The notes under the pieces were generated by a model. That model was not told where the DNA came from. It did no database searches and worked only from the letters and a program-made list of their open reading frames with translations. Source: Xiphydria camelus (taxonomy: Eukaryota > Arthropoda > Insecta > Hymenoptera > Xiphydriidae). Taken from it: a stretch of DNA of 64,000 bases. Positions 21,604-31,840 of this stretch are shown here, piece after piece (position 1 is the stretch's first letter; each line of letters opens with the position of its first letter). Both the position numbers and the translations under genes were made by a program. The stretch covers positions 11,558,479 through 11,622,478 of the forward strand of contig OY783195.1 of the NCBI GenBank assembly GCA_963678675.1. Direction: 5' to 3'.

Positions 21604-21739
21604 ATATATATATACAGGGCTTTAGAAAAGTCTGGAAACGGTCGATTATTCGGTAAAATATACGAGGTATCAAAAAAAGTTAAATACAAAAGTTTTAGGG
21701 TTTTTATGCGTCTACTAAACAGTTAAAGTTTTAATTATA

Positions 21740-23492
21740 CAGGGTTGGTCATAAAGTCGTGACACACAAAAGTTGCATTTTTTCTAATGGAAACCCCTGT
21801 ATATTATTGGATATATCAATTCGTCCTTCAATGTTGAGCAATAATCGTAATTGACATAATGCACTTAAATTCAACCGTTTCCGAGTTATCCAGTTTTGAA
21901 AATTTTAAATATGTTATAAAAAGTAAAAAACCGAAAAAGACCTTTGAATAAACCCCACTAAATAATTCAAATTTAAACATTTATTTGAACGAGGAACAAT
22001 TATTTTCGATAGTCAATACCTAATTTGTAACAATATTTAAAGTAAATTGAAAATAGAAGTTTGAAAATGGCACCTAAAAACCGAGAAAATATTATGTTGA
22101 ATAAAAAACGCATTTTTTTTATTTGATAAGGTGTTCAAATTGTGCACCATTCACTGCTTGACAATGTGCCAATCTTGTATAAAAACCGTCTATCACGTTG
22201 TTCAATTGATTTTCATTCACAAGCTGAATTTCGTCGATTATCCGCTGCCTGAGCTCATTAATATCCCGTGGTTTAGTTTTGTAAACCCTAGTTTTCAGGT
22301 GACCCCAGAGGAAGTAGTCAAGAGGCATTAAATCGGGTGACCTGGCCGGCCACTCAATTGCGCCTCGCCTTCCGATCCATCTTAGAGGAAAAACTTCATC
22401 CAAATATGCCCTGACTTCGCGGCCGAAATGGGGAGGCGCCCCATCTTGTTGAAACCATGTCGATGCATAACCTTCACCGACGGCTCCATGAATGCCAGGC
22501 ACAATCAAATTTTGTAACAATTCCAAATATTTTCTAGCATCTAGATTACCATCTATGAAATATGGACCTATCACTTGTCTACCAATTATTCCGCACCAGA
22601 CGTTAGTCTTTTCTGGTGTTTGGGTGTGATTATCAATCATCCAGCGTGGATTAGAATCACTCCAATAACGACAATTATGACGGTTTAAGGTACCATTTAA
22701 ATTAAATGTCGCTTCATCGCTGAAAACAATTTTTCTCGAAAAATGCACATTTTTATCACATTTTTGTGTCAACAATTCGCAAAGTTCCAATCGCCTGTCG
22801 TAGTCATCACCATTCAATTCTTGAACTAAAGTAACTTTATATGGGTGAAATTTGCATCCTTTAAGAATACGATGCACTGAAAACGTGGAGATTTCGTATT
22901 CTTGGGCAGCTTTTGGAATTGAAACATGCCTATCCTCAATGAAAGATTGCATTACTTCTAAGCTTTTCTCTTCATTCGTCGCGCTTTTTGGGCGCCCTGT
23001 TCGCGGACGGTCTTTTACCGAACCAAACTGTTCAAAACGATGGACAGTTTTTTGAACAGTAGACTTAGCTATCGGCGGTCGATCTACAAACGTGTCGTTA
23101 AACAAATTCGCCACTTGCTCATAGCTACGAACCCTGTCACCATATCCTCTCATCATAAGGATAGAAATTCGCTCTTCTTCGATTAATTGCATTGCACTGA
23201 GGAATTATTAAAGCAAAAAACCACGAAACTTTTAGGAAAATGACAATAGGTCGTCAACAAGACGTCGTCAAAACTAGGTACGACAGATGATCTCCATGGA
23301 AACTGACTCACTTTTTATAACATTTAAAATTTTCAAAACTCGATAACTCGGAAACGGTTGAATTTAAGTGCATTATGTCAATTACAATTATTGCTCAAAA
23401 TTGAAGGACGAATTGATATATCCAATAATATACAGGGATTTCCATTAGAAAAAATGCAACTTTTGTGTGTCACGACTTTATGACCAACCCTG
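21740..23492 (-). mobile_element. Intact mariner-like transposon, 1.75 kb
   Basis: Terminal inverted repeats of about 190 bp begin CAGGGTTGGTCATAAAGTCG and are flanked by TA (21738-21739 and 23493-23494). They enclose a single complete transposase gene on the minus strand. Confidence 0.9.
22119..23192 (-). CDS. mariner-like transposase (DD36D by spacing)
   Basis: 357 residues, uninterrupted. Two N-terminal helix-turn-helix units (about 1-55 and 75-125) are joined by a GRPR-like TGRPKS linker. Catalytic residues are D159 (VFSDEATF), D250 (FQQDGAPPH) and D287 (WPARSPDLMPLDYFLWG), with 36 residues between the last two. That is not the classical DD34D, and it puts the element in one of the other Tc1/mariner families. 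It should cut and paste the surrounding element at TA sites. The length is normal and all motifs are present, so it may be active. The start is the first Met, just inside the right TIR. Confidence 0.93.
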   Translation of the reverse strand: MQLIEEERISILMMRGYGDRVRSYEQVANLFNDTFVDRPPIAKSTVQKTVHRFEQFGSVKDRPRTGRPKSATNEEKSLEVMQSFIEDRHVSIPKAAQEYEISTFSVHRILKGCKFHPYKVTLVQELNGDDYDRRLELCELLTQKCDKNVHFSRKIVFSDEATFNLNGTLNRHNCRYWSDSNPRWMIDNHTQTPEKTNVWCGIIGRQVIGPYFIDGNLDARKYLELLQNLIVPGIHGAVGEGYASTWFQQDGAPPHFGREVRAYLDEVFPLRWIGRRGAIEWPARSPDLMPLDYFLWGHLKTRVYKTKPRDINELRQRIIDEIQLVNENQLNNVIDGFYTRLAHCQAVNGAQFEHLIK

Positions 23493-23614
23493 TATAATTA
23501 AAACTTTAACTGTTTAGTAGACGCTTAAAAACCCTAAAACTTTTGTATTTAATTTTTTTTGATACCTTGTATATTTTACCGAATAATCGACCGTTTCCAG
23601 ACTTTTCTAAAGCC

Positions 23615-23617
<3 letters not shown>

Positions 23618-23668
<51 letters not shown>
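23618..23668. repeat. (TA)n microsatellite
   Basis: About 25 TA units abut the right end of the palindromic MITE; a shorter TA tract abuts its left end. It looks like the original landing site. Confidence 0.9.
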
Positions 23669-23669
<1 letters not shown>

Positions 23670-23671
<2 letters not shown>

Positions 23672-24080
23672 TAAAGGTTACTTTGGGGACACGATATATT
23701 TTGGGTTAAATCGATGCAGGAAGGCATTATATATATATTAGGACTACGTAGAAAAAATAATAATGATAAAATGTCAAGATATTTTGAATTTTACGTAAAA
23801 CAGCTACTATGAGGACATAGCATATATCCGCGAATATGAGGACATTATATTTTGTAAGGAATGGCGACTATGGGGACATTTTATATTAATAGAAAAAAGT
23901 ATTTGAATCAATTGCGTTTGACGTTCTAAACAAGTAAACACTACTAACTGCTTCTAATTTCCTCTAAAATGTCTAAAACTAGAGACATTTAGAGTTACAT
24001 ATATAATGGTGACTTTGAGGACATCCGCTTGCTGAAATATATAAAATAGAACTAATGGTTCCTTTGAGGACATAAACAGT
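23670..24080. repeat. Cluster 1 of a CTTTG(G/A)GGACA motif
   Basis: Variants occur near 23679 (TTACTTTGGGGACAC), 23812, 23840, 23869 (CTATGGGGACATTTT), 24010 (GACTTTGAGGACAT) and 24061 (CCTTTGAGGACAT), spaced 30-140 bases apart. The same word makes up the dyads at 28946-29170. Both clusters adjoin a TA-microsatellite. Confidence 0.6.
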
Positions 24081-24235
24081 TGTTTTCTAAGTATTAAATA
24101 TTTAGCAGATACAAATCTCAATATTGTTACTTAAGCATGTATAACGTATCCGTGTAATATGATTTTCCCCGACAACAGGACAAAACGACAAAAAGAAATT
24201 TCAACGCTTCTCTCCTTCACGTCTTTTGAGGAATG

Positions 24236-24412
24236 AATATATCGCCATATATATTTTCCAAAAGAATAATGACGCAAGTGCAAATTTTGAAATTTTTTAA
24301 TTAAAAAAATTAAATTAAAAGTCATTTTTAAGACTATTGAGGGATTTAACTAAAAAATTTCAAAATTTGCACTTGCGTCATTGTTCTTCTGGAGAAGCGA
24401 TATATTATCTGG
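24236..24412. repeat. Inverted repeat (~65-bp arms)
   Basis: GAATATATCGCCATATAT...AATGACGCAAGTGCAAATTT pairs with AAATTTGCACTTGCGTCATT...GAGAAGCGATATATT. The loop is about 45 bases. Non-coding MITE-like. Confidence 0.7.
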
Positions 24413-24496
24413 GATGTCACTTTACCGACCACTAGCGGTTCAATAGCATACATACGTCCGACCAGCCGCCCAGGCCGCAAATCCTCCGTGGCAGAT

Positions 24497-25188
24497 TAGT
24501 GCAGTCAAAATAACATATGAAATACAAATTAATCCGGATAGGATGAAACCTATACCAATCCATAGGGAAAAATCCCCTGAAAAACATATCAAAAGTTCCC
24601 AAAAAACTTTGGTCGGGAAATATGTTTAATTAATGAAAAAGTAACAAGAATCGCGGTCGAGCGTCCTTTGTACGCTAATATTTCTCGTTCAATGGGCTCA
24701 ATTAAAAAAGTAGAACTACCATTTTGTAGCGTGAAAAATTTACTATAGAAAACAAGCGGAAACCCCTAGCTGGAAATGTTTCGTTTTAGTTTCATTAATG
24801 TTTAATCTTCTGAGCGTCTTAAACGCCGAACGATCAGCCGATTATTTGGCGTTTACGACGCTGCAGAAGCTTAAAACATTAATAAAACTGAAACGAAACA
24901 CTTTGAGCTAGAGGTTTCCGCTTATTTTTTGTAGAAAATTTTCCCCGCTACAGAATGGTAGTTTTACTATTTCATTGAACCCATTGAACGAGAAATATCA
25001 GCGTTCAAAGGACGCTCGACCGCAATTCTTGTTACTTTTTCATTAATTAAACATATTTCCCGGCCAAAGTTTTTGGGAACTTTTGATATGTTTTTCAGGG
25101 GATTTTTCCCTATGGATTGGTATAGGTTTCATCCTGTCCGGATTAATTTGCATTCCATGGAATAAAATCGCCTATTTTCACTGCACTA
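24497..25188. mobile_element. ~690-bp foldback element
   Basis: Arms of about 335 bp are inverted: AATTAATCCGGATAGGATGA...CCATAGGGAAAAATCCCCTG on the left and their complements on the right. Both also carry the CGCTCGAC/GTCGAGCG and AAGCGGAAAC/GTTTCCGCTT blocks. The centre near 24840 (CGCCGAACGATCAGCCGATT) is a short spacer between AAACG(C)/GCGTTT words. No gene. Confidence 0.85.
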
Positions 25189-25199
25189 TACGTCCACTC

Positions 25200-26165
25200 G
25201 ACGTGTGCCAAACACTTGCCAGAGCCGTCCTCCAAGTGCTTCGAAACCCGATATGTTTCAAACAGCGGGCATTATACTCTATGTCGGCTGGTGCCAAGAC
25301 TGTATATGTTTGGTCATTCATTCTTTTATTTAAAACAGCAAAAACCCAAAACACGTCTAGTAGAATCCACCCGCCTAACGGAGGGTTAACCCTCGGTTAG
25401 TCGATTATAGGTCCAGCGGACCTATTGTCATACTACCTACCTACCTATTGTGCATAAGAGAAATTTGACGCGTCTAACGGAGGGTTAAATATGTTTTTGA
25501 AGGAAAATAAATTAAAAAAGTAAACATTTACCCTCAAAAAGTTAAAAAAAAAGCTAATTTTATTCCAAAATTATCAAAGCAAAAATTATAACCCTCGTAG
25601 AAGGCATCTGTAAAAAAAAACACCCGAATCAGTCTCAAATACTCATAACGCTCATAAAGTTTTCAAAACTACAGCAAAGAGCTAGGTATATACGTATGTC
25701 GAGTTAAGTAACTTTGGTACTTGAACTTTGTTTCCTCATAATGAACGAAAGAATGACGTTAGAAATATTTTCTCAATTTCTGTAATTTCGTTCGGAGAAA
25801 GTTTGAAAGTAAAGGGCGTGCGAAAGACTCCGAGAAGACATCAGATGCGTCGACGTCCCGTGGTGCGGTCCAGGGACGGACGTACGCGCGTCTCGATGAC
25901 TTAATTTATGATAGGGCGACGCGCGTCTCGTTTATAGGCCTTCATACACGATACGGTTTACCGGAAGGCAGGTCTTTCGATATGCAAGCCGGCAGGCAAA
26001 TCGTAGTGGTCATATTGGCCGGAAGGCTCGGCCTGAACTCTCGGCTTTCCGAAAAACTGCGGGCGCTTGAAAATTTACCTCCGGCCATGCTTTTCGCCTG
26101 CCTGTCGAAAAGTGTATGGGTGCCATAGAAATATAGGCCAAGAGTTTGTGTGACGGAAAGTATAG
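25200..26165. other. Unassigned; local GC-rich stretch
   Basis: A repeated TAACGGAGGGTTAA word occurs at 25377 and 25474. The 25850-26130 stretch is GC-richer and contains an imperfect inverted relation between TTCATACAC/TCTTTCGAT (25941-25981) and TCGAAAAGTGTATG (26105-26119), with repeated CGGAAGGC, perhaps an eroded MITE. An 82-codon minus frame (25942-26190) has no motif. Confidence 0.3.
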
Positions 26166-26171
26166 CAGAAG

Positions 26172-26394
26172 TAGGTACACCCGGGGACACGGAATCTGTC
26201 GCTGGTGACTTTTTTTAATGTCATTTTTAAACGTACTAAACTAATGAACAATTATTTCTCATGCCCTCATTAGCTACGGTGGCGTCTACTCTCGTTAATG
26301 AAAGTATGAGGATTATTAATCATTGGTTAGTACGTTTAAAAATAAAATTTTAAATAGTCACCAGCGACAGATTTCGTGTCCCCGGGTGTACCTA
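26172..26394. mobile_element. 223-bp MITE with TAGGTACACCCGGGGACAC ends
   Basis: TAGGTACACCCGGGGACACG..ATCTGTCGCTGGTGACT is inverted at 26355-26394. The internal AAACGTACTAA and TTAGTACGTTT also pair. The right half (CATTAATGAAAG.ATGAGGAT...ATCATTGGTTAG.ACGTTT) recurs at 56290-56365. Confidence 0.8.
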
Positions 26395-26832
26395 GGCAGA
26401 TATTGCCTAATTTCGATAATAATCAAGTTCCAGTTGTAATTTGTTGATTAAGTGCATATGCAAATACACTTCTCGATTTATTAACCACTGTTTTACCCAT
26501 TTCGAACATTTGCGCTTTATCTTTTTCTTTTTTTCAGACAACAAAGCAACTGTTAGTCCTATTAACATAAGATCATATTCCGAAATCATGGGTACAACTT
26601 TTCGCTTTGCATTAACAAAACCCTGTTAACTGTCCGTTAGTTGGTAATTGTTGAAAAACTATTCCATGGTTTCGTTAATTAAATTTAGCCGAGTCAGATA
26701 TAATGCTGTATGATTTTCCTCGGTACATAGAGGCATTATTTTCCTTGTTTCAAAGAAAAATTTACATTAGTTACAATGTCGCATCATATAATTTTTAAAA
26801 CATAAGAGTGTTCAAGTGACGATAAGAGAGAG

Positions 26833-27020
26833 GGCCGGTATTATAAAGTCCGGTTAACCGAAGGTTGAACTTCAACCGGCGGTTAGACTGCAGTTTCCGA
26901 ATACGCTAACCGCCGCATAAACATCGACACGTGCGGTCTCTTTCTCGCTCGAGAGAGAAGTCAGGGCCGCTTAGTCTCTTTCTCGCTCGGGGGAGAAGTC
27001 AGGGCCCGATTATAAGAGAG
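26833..27020. repeat. Repeat shared in inverted orientation with 57976-58165
   Basis: TAAAGTCCGGTTAACCGAAG, CCGGCGGTTAGACTGCAGTT, TATGCG-type words and two TCTCTTTCTCGCTCG..AGAGAAGTCAGGGC units match the reverse complement of 57985-58160 almost base for base. Confidence 0.85.
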
Positions 27021-27022
27021 TA

Positions 27023-27722
27023 GGTAGTTGTTTCATTTTACAAAGTGTGTACAGCACCGCATTTTTGAATTTGAGAATAGTTTCTCTTAAAAAATGAATG
27101 CACAACATGTAGAAAATATGTCACCTAATTAGGATTATGATTAATATGAATACAATACCTAAATGGGATTATTAAAATAAAAAAATGGAACTCTTTCTCG
27201 GAATAGATAATTAAGTTGATATTGCTCAGGAAGAGTAAAAAACATTTGGATGTACATGTATTTTTTAGTTTTATAGCCTAGTATGCTTTCCTATTTTATG
27301 TAAAAGTCCGAGTTCCCAAATAACGTGCCGAACAATTTTTTTAACAGTTGGGAATAACAATAAGGAGTCGAGCATGTAATAGTTTCAGATAACATGTAAC
27401 TGTATACAGGTTATAATATGTTTTTTGTACTTTTTTACCTACTTATGTACCAATTAATGTATAATATTTTGAAAACAAATTAGATAACTTAATAAATATA
27501 ATTTCCTTTAAATGTTTTTACTCTTCCTCAGCAATGTTATCTTAATTACTTATTCCGAGAAAGAGTTTCAATTTTTTATTTCAATAATCCCATTTAGGTA
27601 TTTTATTCTTATTAATCATACTCCTAATTAGGTGACATATTTTCTACATGTTGTGCGTTCATTTTTAAGAAAAACTATTCGAAAATACGGTGCTGTACAC
27701 ACTTTGTAAAATGAAACTACTA
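27023..27722. mobile_element. ~700-bp foldback element
   Basis: GTAGTTGTTTCATTTTACAA...GGTGACATATT-type arms (27023-27260 and 27510-27722) are inverted. The arms carry AGTGTGTACAGCACCG, ACATGTAGAAAATATGTCAC and ACTCTTTCTCGGAATA. The ~250-bp AT-rich spacer is not paired. The outer 60 bases also occur at 57920-57975. Confidence 0.8.
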
Positions 27723-28010
27723 CTTTCCGTAATGTGCATATTTCCATATCTAGCAGTGCCGTATTCCTTACTGACAAACAGATGCAAACAAATTTTAGTC
27801 AGTTTTCGTTGAAATTTTGAAGTATGAATACGATGTCGGGGGAAGGAAAAGTAGAAATCGTCCGACTCTTACAAATTATAAATTACAATTACTTATCATT
27901 ACACTAATCAATGTAGGAATAACAGAATAGAACACTTGGAAAGACTTGGTCACTCATTTTCAGTTCGTTGATACGATACTGTAGAAGCACCGAGGGTCCG
28001 AACCCCTGCT

Positions 28011-28397
28011 GAGCCCCCTTTTTCGAGTCACTCGCAAGAGAAACGTACCAGGTCTTTGCGTATGTGTTGACATAGGAATCGTGCGAGTGCGAGTGAGAAC
28101 GCGGATTAACACTGGTGAACCCATAAGAGTTTCTCTGTCGCACATTCTCCGTCCTTCTAGGACTTGTCCAGTTGGAGTATGCGACAGAGAAACTCTTATG
28201 GGTTCACGAGTGTTAATCCGCGTTCTCACTCGCACTCGCACGATTCCTATGTCAACACATACGCAAAGACCTGGTATACGTTTCTTAGTGAGTAGGCCAA
28301 TCAGGATCCCCACCACAACGGAATACTTGGTCCTGATTGGTCTATTGGCTAAGATGCGTATACGTAACTTTGCGAGTGACTCGAGAAAGGCCCCCTG
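28011..28397. mobile_element. Palindromic element with a second MITE in its right arm
   Basis: The 104-bp core arms (28045-28148, 28176-28277) are almost identical inverted copies (GCGTATGTGTTGACATAGGA, AACACTGGTGAACCCATAAG) around a ~28-base loop. The outer segments CCTTTTTTCGAGTCACTCGCA and TGCGAGTGACTCGAGAAAGG pair too but are separated on the right by ~80 bp (28285-28367) of another palindrome. The long frames on both strands are symmetric by-products. Confidence 0.85.
28285..28367. mobile_element. CCAATCAGGATC-family palindrome nested in the previous element
   Basis: AGGCCAATCAGGATC and GTCCTGATTGGTCT are inverted around CAACGGAATACTTG. The same CCAATCAGGATC and CAACGGAATACTTGATCC sequence forms the core of the MITE at 54091-54298. 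Confidence 0.65.
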
Positions 28398-28939
28398 CTT
28401 TTTTTCACGCTTTAATGAATCCGCACTAGCGGAAATATCCCCCGAGCTAGTGCGGGGGATGACTGTACTTATAATCGGGCAATGACTTCTCTCCTGAGCG
28501 AGAAAGAGAAAGAGGTTAAATTTTCGACGTCTAACACTTTAAAGGCGTCGCCGGAGAGTCAGCTAGCTGTTTAAACTGTAACTGGATTGTAATTTTTAGA
28601 AGTGTACGTTATTTCCTCCTGGAAATGTATACTCACGACAGAGTTTTTTATTACAGTAAAAATGTCTAGAATCGTTGTTGTTTGAGATGCTGCTTAGTGA
28701 TTTCTCAAAGAAATTTTTTCCCAACGTTGGTAGATAATTTTACAAGAATTTAAATAAAATTGATTTATTTTGAAATTATAAATTCTTGAATATATTGCAA
28801 TATTATTACAATTTTGCAATAATATATTTGAGCGCAAGTATTTATAAAATTAAATTTAAGCAAAGTCATTGCAATATTAAATACTTTCTGGATAGTTGCT
28901 TTCAATTAAAAACGTAATTAAAGTTGCCCTTCTTATAAA

Positions 28940-29180
28940 TTGTTATTTCAAGGACAGTCCTCAAAGAAACCGATTAATGTATTGTTACTTTGGGGACTGT
29001 CCCCAAAGTAACACCAATTTTGGCTGTCCTCGAACTACACGTAAGACTTGCGTTGATGATTTCGGGGACTGTCCTCAAAGTATACACTTCATGAGTAAAA
29101 ATTTCGGGGACTGTCCTCAAAGTACACAAATGTCCCCGAAGTAACCGATCAGTGCACGGAAATGTCCTCGAACTACACGT
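28940..29180. repeat. Cluster 2: iterated GGGGAC(T)GTCC dyads
   Basis: Copies lie at about 28946, 28986, 29020, 29060, 29102, 29130 and 29162, roughly every 40 bases. The copy at 28986-29010 is a perfect 25-bp palindrome with half-site TACTTTGGGGAC. Others are half or imperfect dyads (TTTCGGGGACTGTCCTCAAA). An 82-codon frame with repeated 'FGDCPQS' simply reads through the repeat. The cluster adjoins the (AT)n tract at 29187-29217. Confidence 0.75.
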
Positions 29181-29182
29181 TA

Positions 29183-29220
<38 letters not shown>

Positions 29221-29907
29221 GGTGGGCCAAAAAAAAAAGACTTTTTTTTTAATTTACTATGAAAACATTGTTGAGGATGACGAAAAAGAAATTCTGCTGA
29301 AGTTTCAGCTTTTAATATTAATACTAACAACTGCCTCATCACAATTTTCTTTTTCCCGTTTAAATAACATGGGAAAATTTTTTTTGAACTTTCAATTTTT
29401 ATAAATTGTTAACGGATTAGCGCATTCGAATGATCAAAACGTATTCTTGTTGGAAATCGGACGACCTACAAAAAAGGTATCTTATGAATTTTTGATAAAT
29501 TTATCAGTTCGGAAGTTATCCCTTAAACCGAAACACCGGTCTGTCAGACCTGTAGCAACACTGTAGGCTAAGCGGTGGCAACCATGTTTGGTCTGCGGCT
29601 CTCCCCTCCCGAATATGCCTCCGATAACTCCACAGGTATGGATCGCGCGCAATTACGGTTAGTATTTCTCTTGTTGTCCTAACGTACACATCGGTTTTCA
29701 AAAGTGTTCCGGTCTCACAGGCCGGGTGTTTCGTTTTACGGCAGTAATAATACAGGTATGTAACACCGTATGTTTCGCATTATGTATAAATTACAAAATA
29801 CTTTTATACTGTATTTTTTTCAATTTAGGACGGATTATAAAATAGATATACAGTCTTTGTGATAGTAATTCTAAAAACGTTTTTATTTATTTTTAGGGCT
29901 CGTTATC

Positions 29908-31840
29908 ATGGATTTTCCATCTACGAGCAGTGGAAATGTATCAAAATGTCCACAAAAAAGAACAGTTCGTTTCGGCCACAATAATTTTGAGCAAAGGGTT
30001 ATGGAATGGTATTTGGAGAGCGACAATGAATCTGATGGGAACGAGGAGATTGACGACTCGGATATAGATCCGGACTACGTGCTAAGTGATGAGGAACAGC
30101 AGGCGACGCAGGAAGAAGTGGAAATGAGTGAAGGAAGTGAAAGTAGCGATGCAGAGGATGACCTGTTAAGGTATTTCAATGGTGACAGTCGTATTCAAAT
30201 TTTTTGCTTCAGGACTTAGTACAACTGATCACAAACTGTATTACGCACGAACGAAACTTTTGAGTAACTCTGTACTCTGAGCTCCTTGCTACACAGAGAC
30301 CTCCTGTGTACAAATGTACCTCACACATATACACTGCCTGGCCCGATAATCGTGGCAACAGTGCTTCTCTCTCCTTAGAATACCGCTATGTGCCTGCCAC
30401 TACGTGCCGTAGTGGGGGCTGCCACGCCATGCCACTGGCTATCCCCTCTCCGGTAGCAAAAGTACTACTGAGTCCCATAGTCACAGGAGAGGGCTAAATC
30501 AGCTGTGCGCACTGTTGCCACATCATCGTTACTCGTCCCCACCACTTTGCAGTTTCTAGAAAAATCTCAGTTTTTAAGTTATAATTTCTCTGAAACTATA
30601 TGGCTCAGCACTTCCAGTTTTTGTGAACATAATCCTACAATATCATTTTATTCGCCGTTAGTTTTTCTTTAACATTGTAAGATTGGTTCTGTAGTTATAG
30701 CTCAAAACATCACTGAGGTACCGTCTTTCTACATGTTAGCCATTGAAAGTCAGTGTAGAAAATGCTACTTTGAATTAACATTTTCTTTTAAACTACATGG
30801 CTCAGCCTTTTGAAATTTTGGGAATCGATGGGTAATATTTCAGTCTTTTGATTGGCAAAATTTCATGAGATTCGTAAGAAAAACGCAAAACCATGGAAAT
30901 ACCTTAAGAGTTGAGCTGCAAATTTCTGGTGAAGACAGCGACAATCAATATGAAAAAGAACGTAACGGAGAAAAACCCAGTTTTTTTATTGGGAGAAAAA
31001 ATAAGAAGCCGTATAAATGGCTAAAAAATGCACTGTCTGTCGTTAGAAAAACACCAAAACATAACATTATTCGACAATTATCTGGACTTACACGAAAAGC
31101 TACCCAACTGGTGAATCCCGGCAAGATCGAAATTTGGAAATGTTTATTTGACGATGAAATGATTTATAAAATTGTCCTTTACACAAACGCTAAATTAATT
31201 TCAACTAGAAACAAACTAAATCCCGAAAGCAATAAGTCAAATTATAGAAATACTGATACTGTTGAAATACATGCATTTATCGGTTTGCTTATGCTTACTT
31301 CAATTTATAAATCTGGCCATGAAAATATGAAGTCATTATTTGCAAAGGGTTTAACCGGGAGACCTATTTTTAGAGCAACCATGTCTGTCAAGCGCTTTGA
31401 AATATTAGGAACTGCTCTTAGGTTTGACGATTCCACAACTCGCGAGGAGAGAAAAAAAACGGACCGTGCCGCAGCTATCTCCGAAATATTCAACGCTTTT
31501 ATTCAAAACTCTCAAGAAATGTACTGTCTTAGTGAAAACGTAACAGTGGATGAAATGCTTGTCCCTTTTAGTGGGAATTGTGGATTTCGCATGTATATGC
31601 CAAAGAAACCAGCGAAATATGGCATTAAAATTCAATGCTTGGCTGACTCCTACAGTTCTTACCTTTTTAATGCTTATATTTACACAGGAAAAGACAGCGA
31701 CGGAATTGGACTCTCTGAAGAAGAAATATCCACCTCAGAAAGAGAGAAAAACGTCATACAAATGCATAAAATGTAGCAATCCTATTTGCTTGGAGTGCAG
31801 CAGAAAAGTATGCATCAATTGTGCCACAATGGAGGTCTAA
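29908..31840 (+). pseudogene. piggyBac transposase (DDE_Tnp_1_7), deleted and interrupted
   Basis: The N-terminal piece 29908-30219 has a basic start (KRTVRFGHNNF) and an acidic block (EEIDDSDIDPDYVLSDEE), typical of piggyBac. About 640 bases of foreign or intronic sequence follow. The frame resumes at 30865-31776 with IGRKNKKPYKW, EIHAFIGLLMLTSIYK, MSVKRFEILGTALRFDD and the first catalytic Asp in VTVDEMLVPFSG (residue 229 of this frame). At GKDSDGIGLSEEE the coding sequence jumps, with a frame change, straight to the C-terminal zinc-binding tail (CIKCSNPICLECSRKVCINC, ending 31840). The second and third catalytic Asp and the Trp-rich region are lost, so it is non-functional. Confidence 0.85.
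30336..30528. repeat. ~190-bp inverted-repeat insertion in the piggyBac gene
   Basis: CCGATAATCGTGGCAACAGTGC and GCGCACTGTTGCCACATCATCG are inverted. The sequence between is GC-rich and unlike the host gene. Confidence 0.55.

Larger units (their letters stand above)
21615..23617. mobile_element. Palindromic MITE split at its dyad by a mariner element
   Basis: The left half 21615-21739 and the right half 23493-23617 are both 125 bp and reverse complements apart from three mismatches. The ends CAGGGCTTTAG/CTAAAGCCCTG sit in (TA)n tracts. Together they make a ~248-bp palindromic MITE with TTAATTATATAATTAA at its centre. The mariner occupies the central TA. Confidence 0.85.

Noticed and set aside
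25942..26190. 82-codon minus frame and possible MITE
   Set aside because: The inverted relation between the ends is short and imperfect; insufficient for either a gene or an element call.
28081..28485. 134-codon frame and its 118-codon mirror on the other strand
   Set aside because: Both arise from the palindrome; the translations repeat the same RVRTRIN/VLTRTRT words and have no independent support.
28896..29144. 82-codon frame with repeated FGDCPQS
   Set aside because: A read-through of the dyad array, not a protein.
28940..29180. CRISPR-like array
   Set aside because: Short palindromic repeats at ~40-base spacing, but the units vary, the spacers are tiny and repetitive, and the setting is a eukaryotic genome full of transposons.
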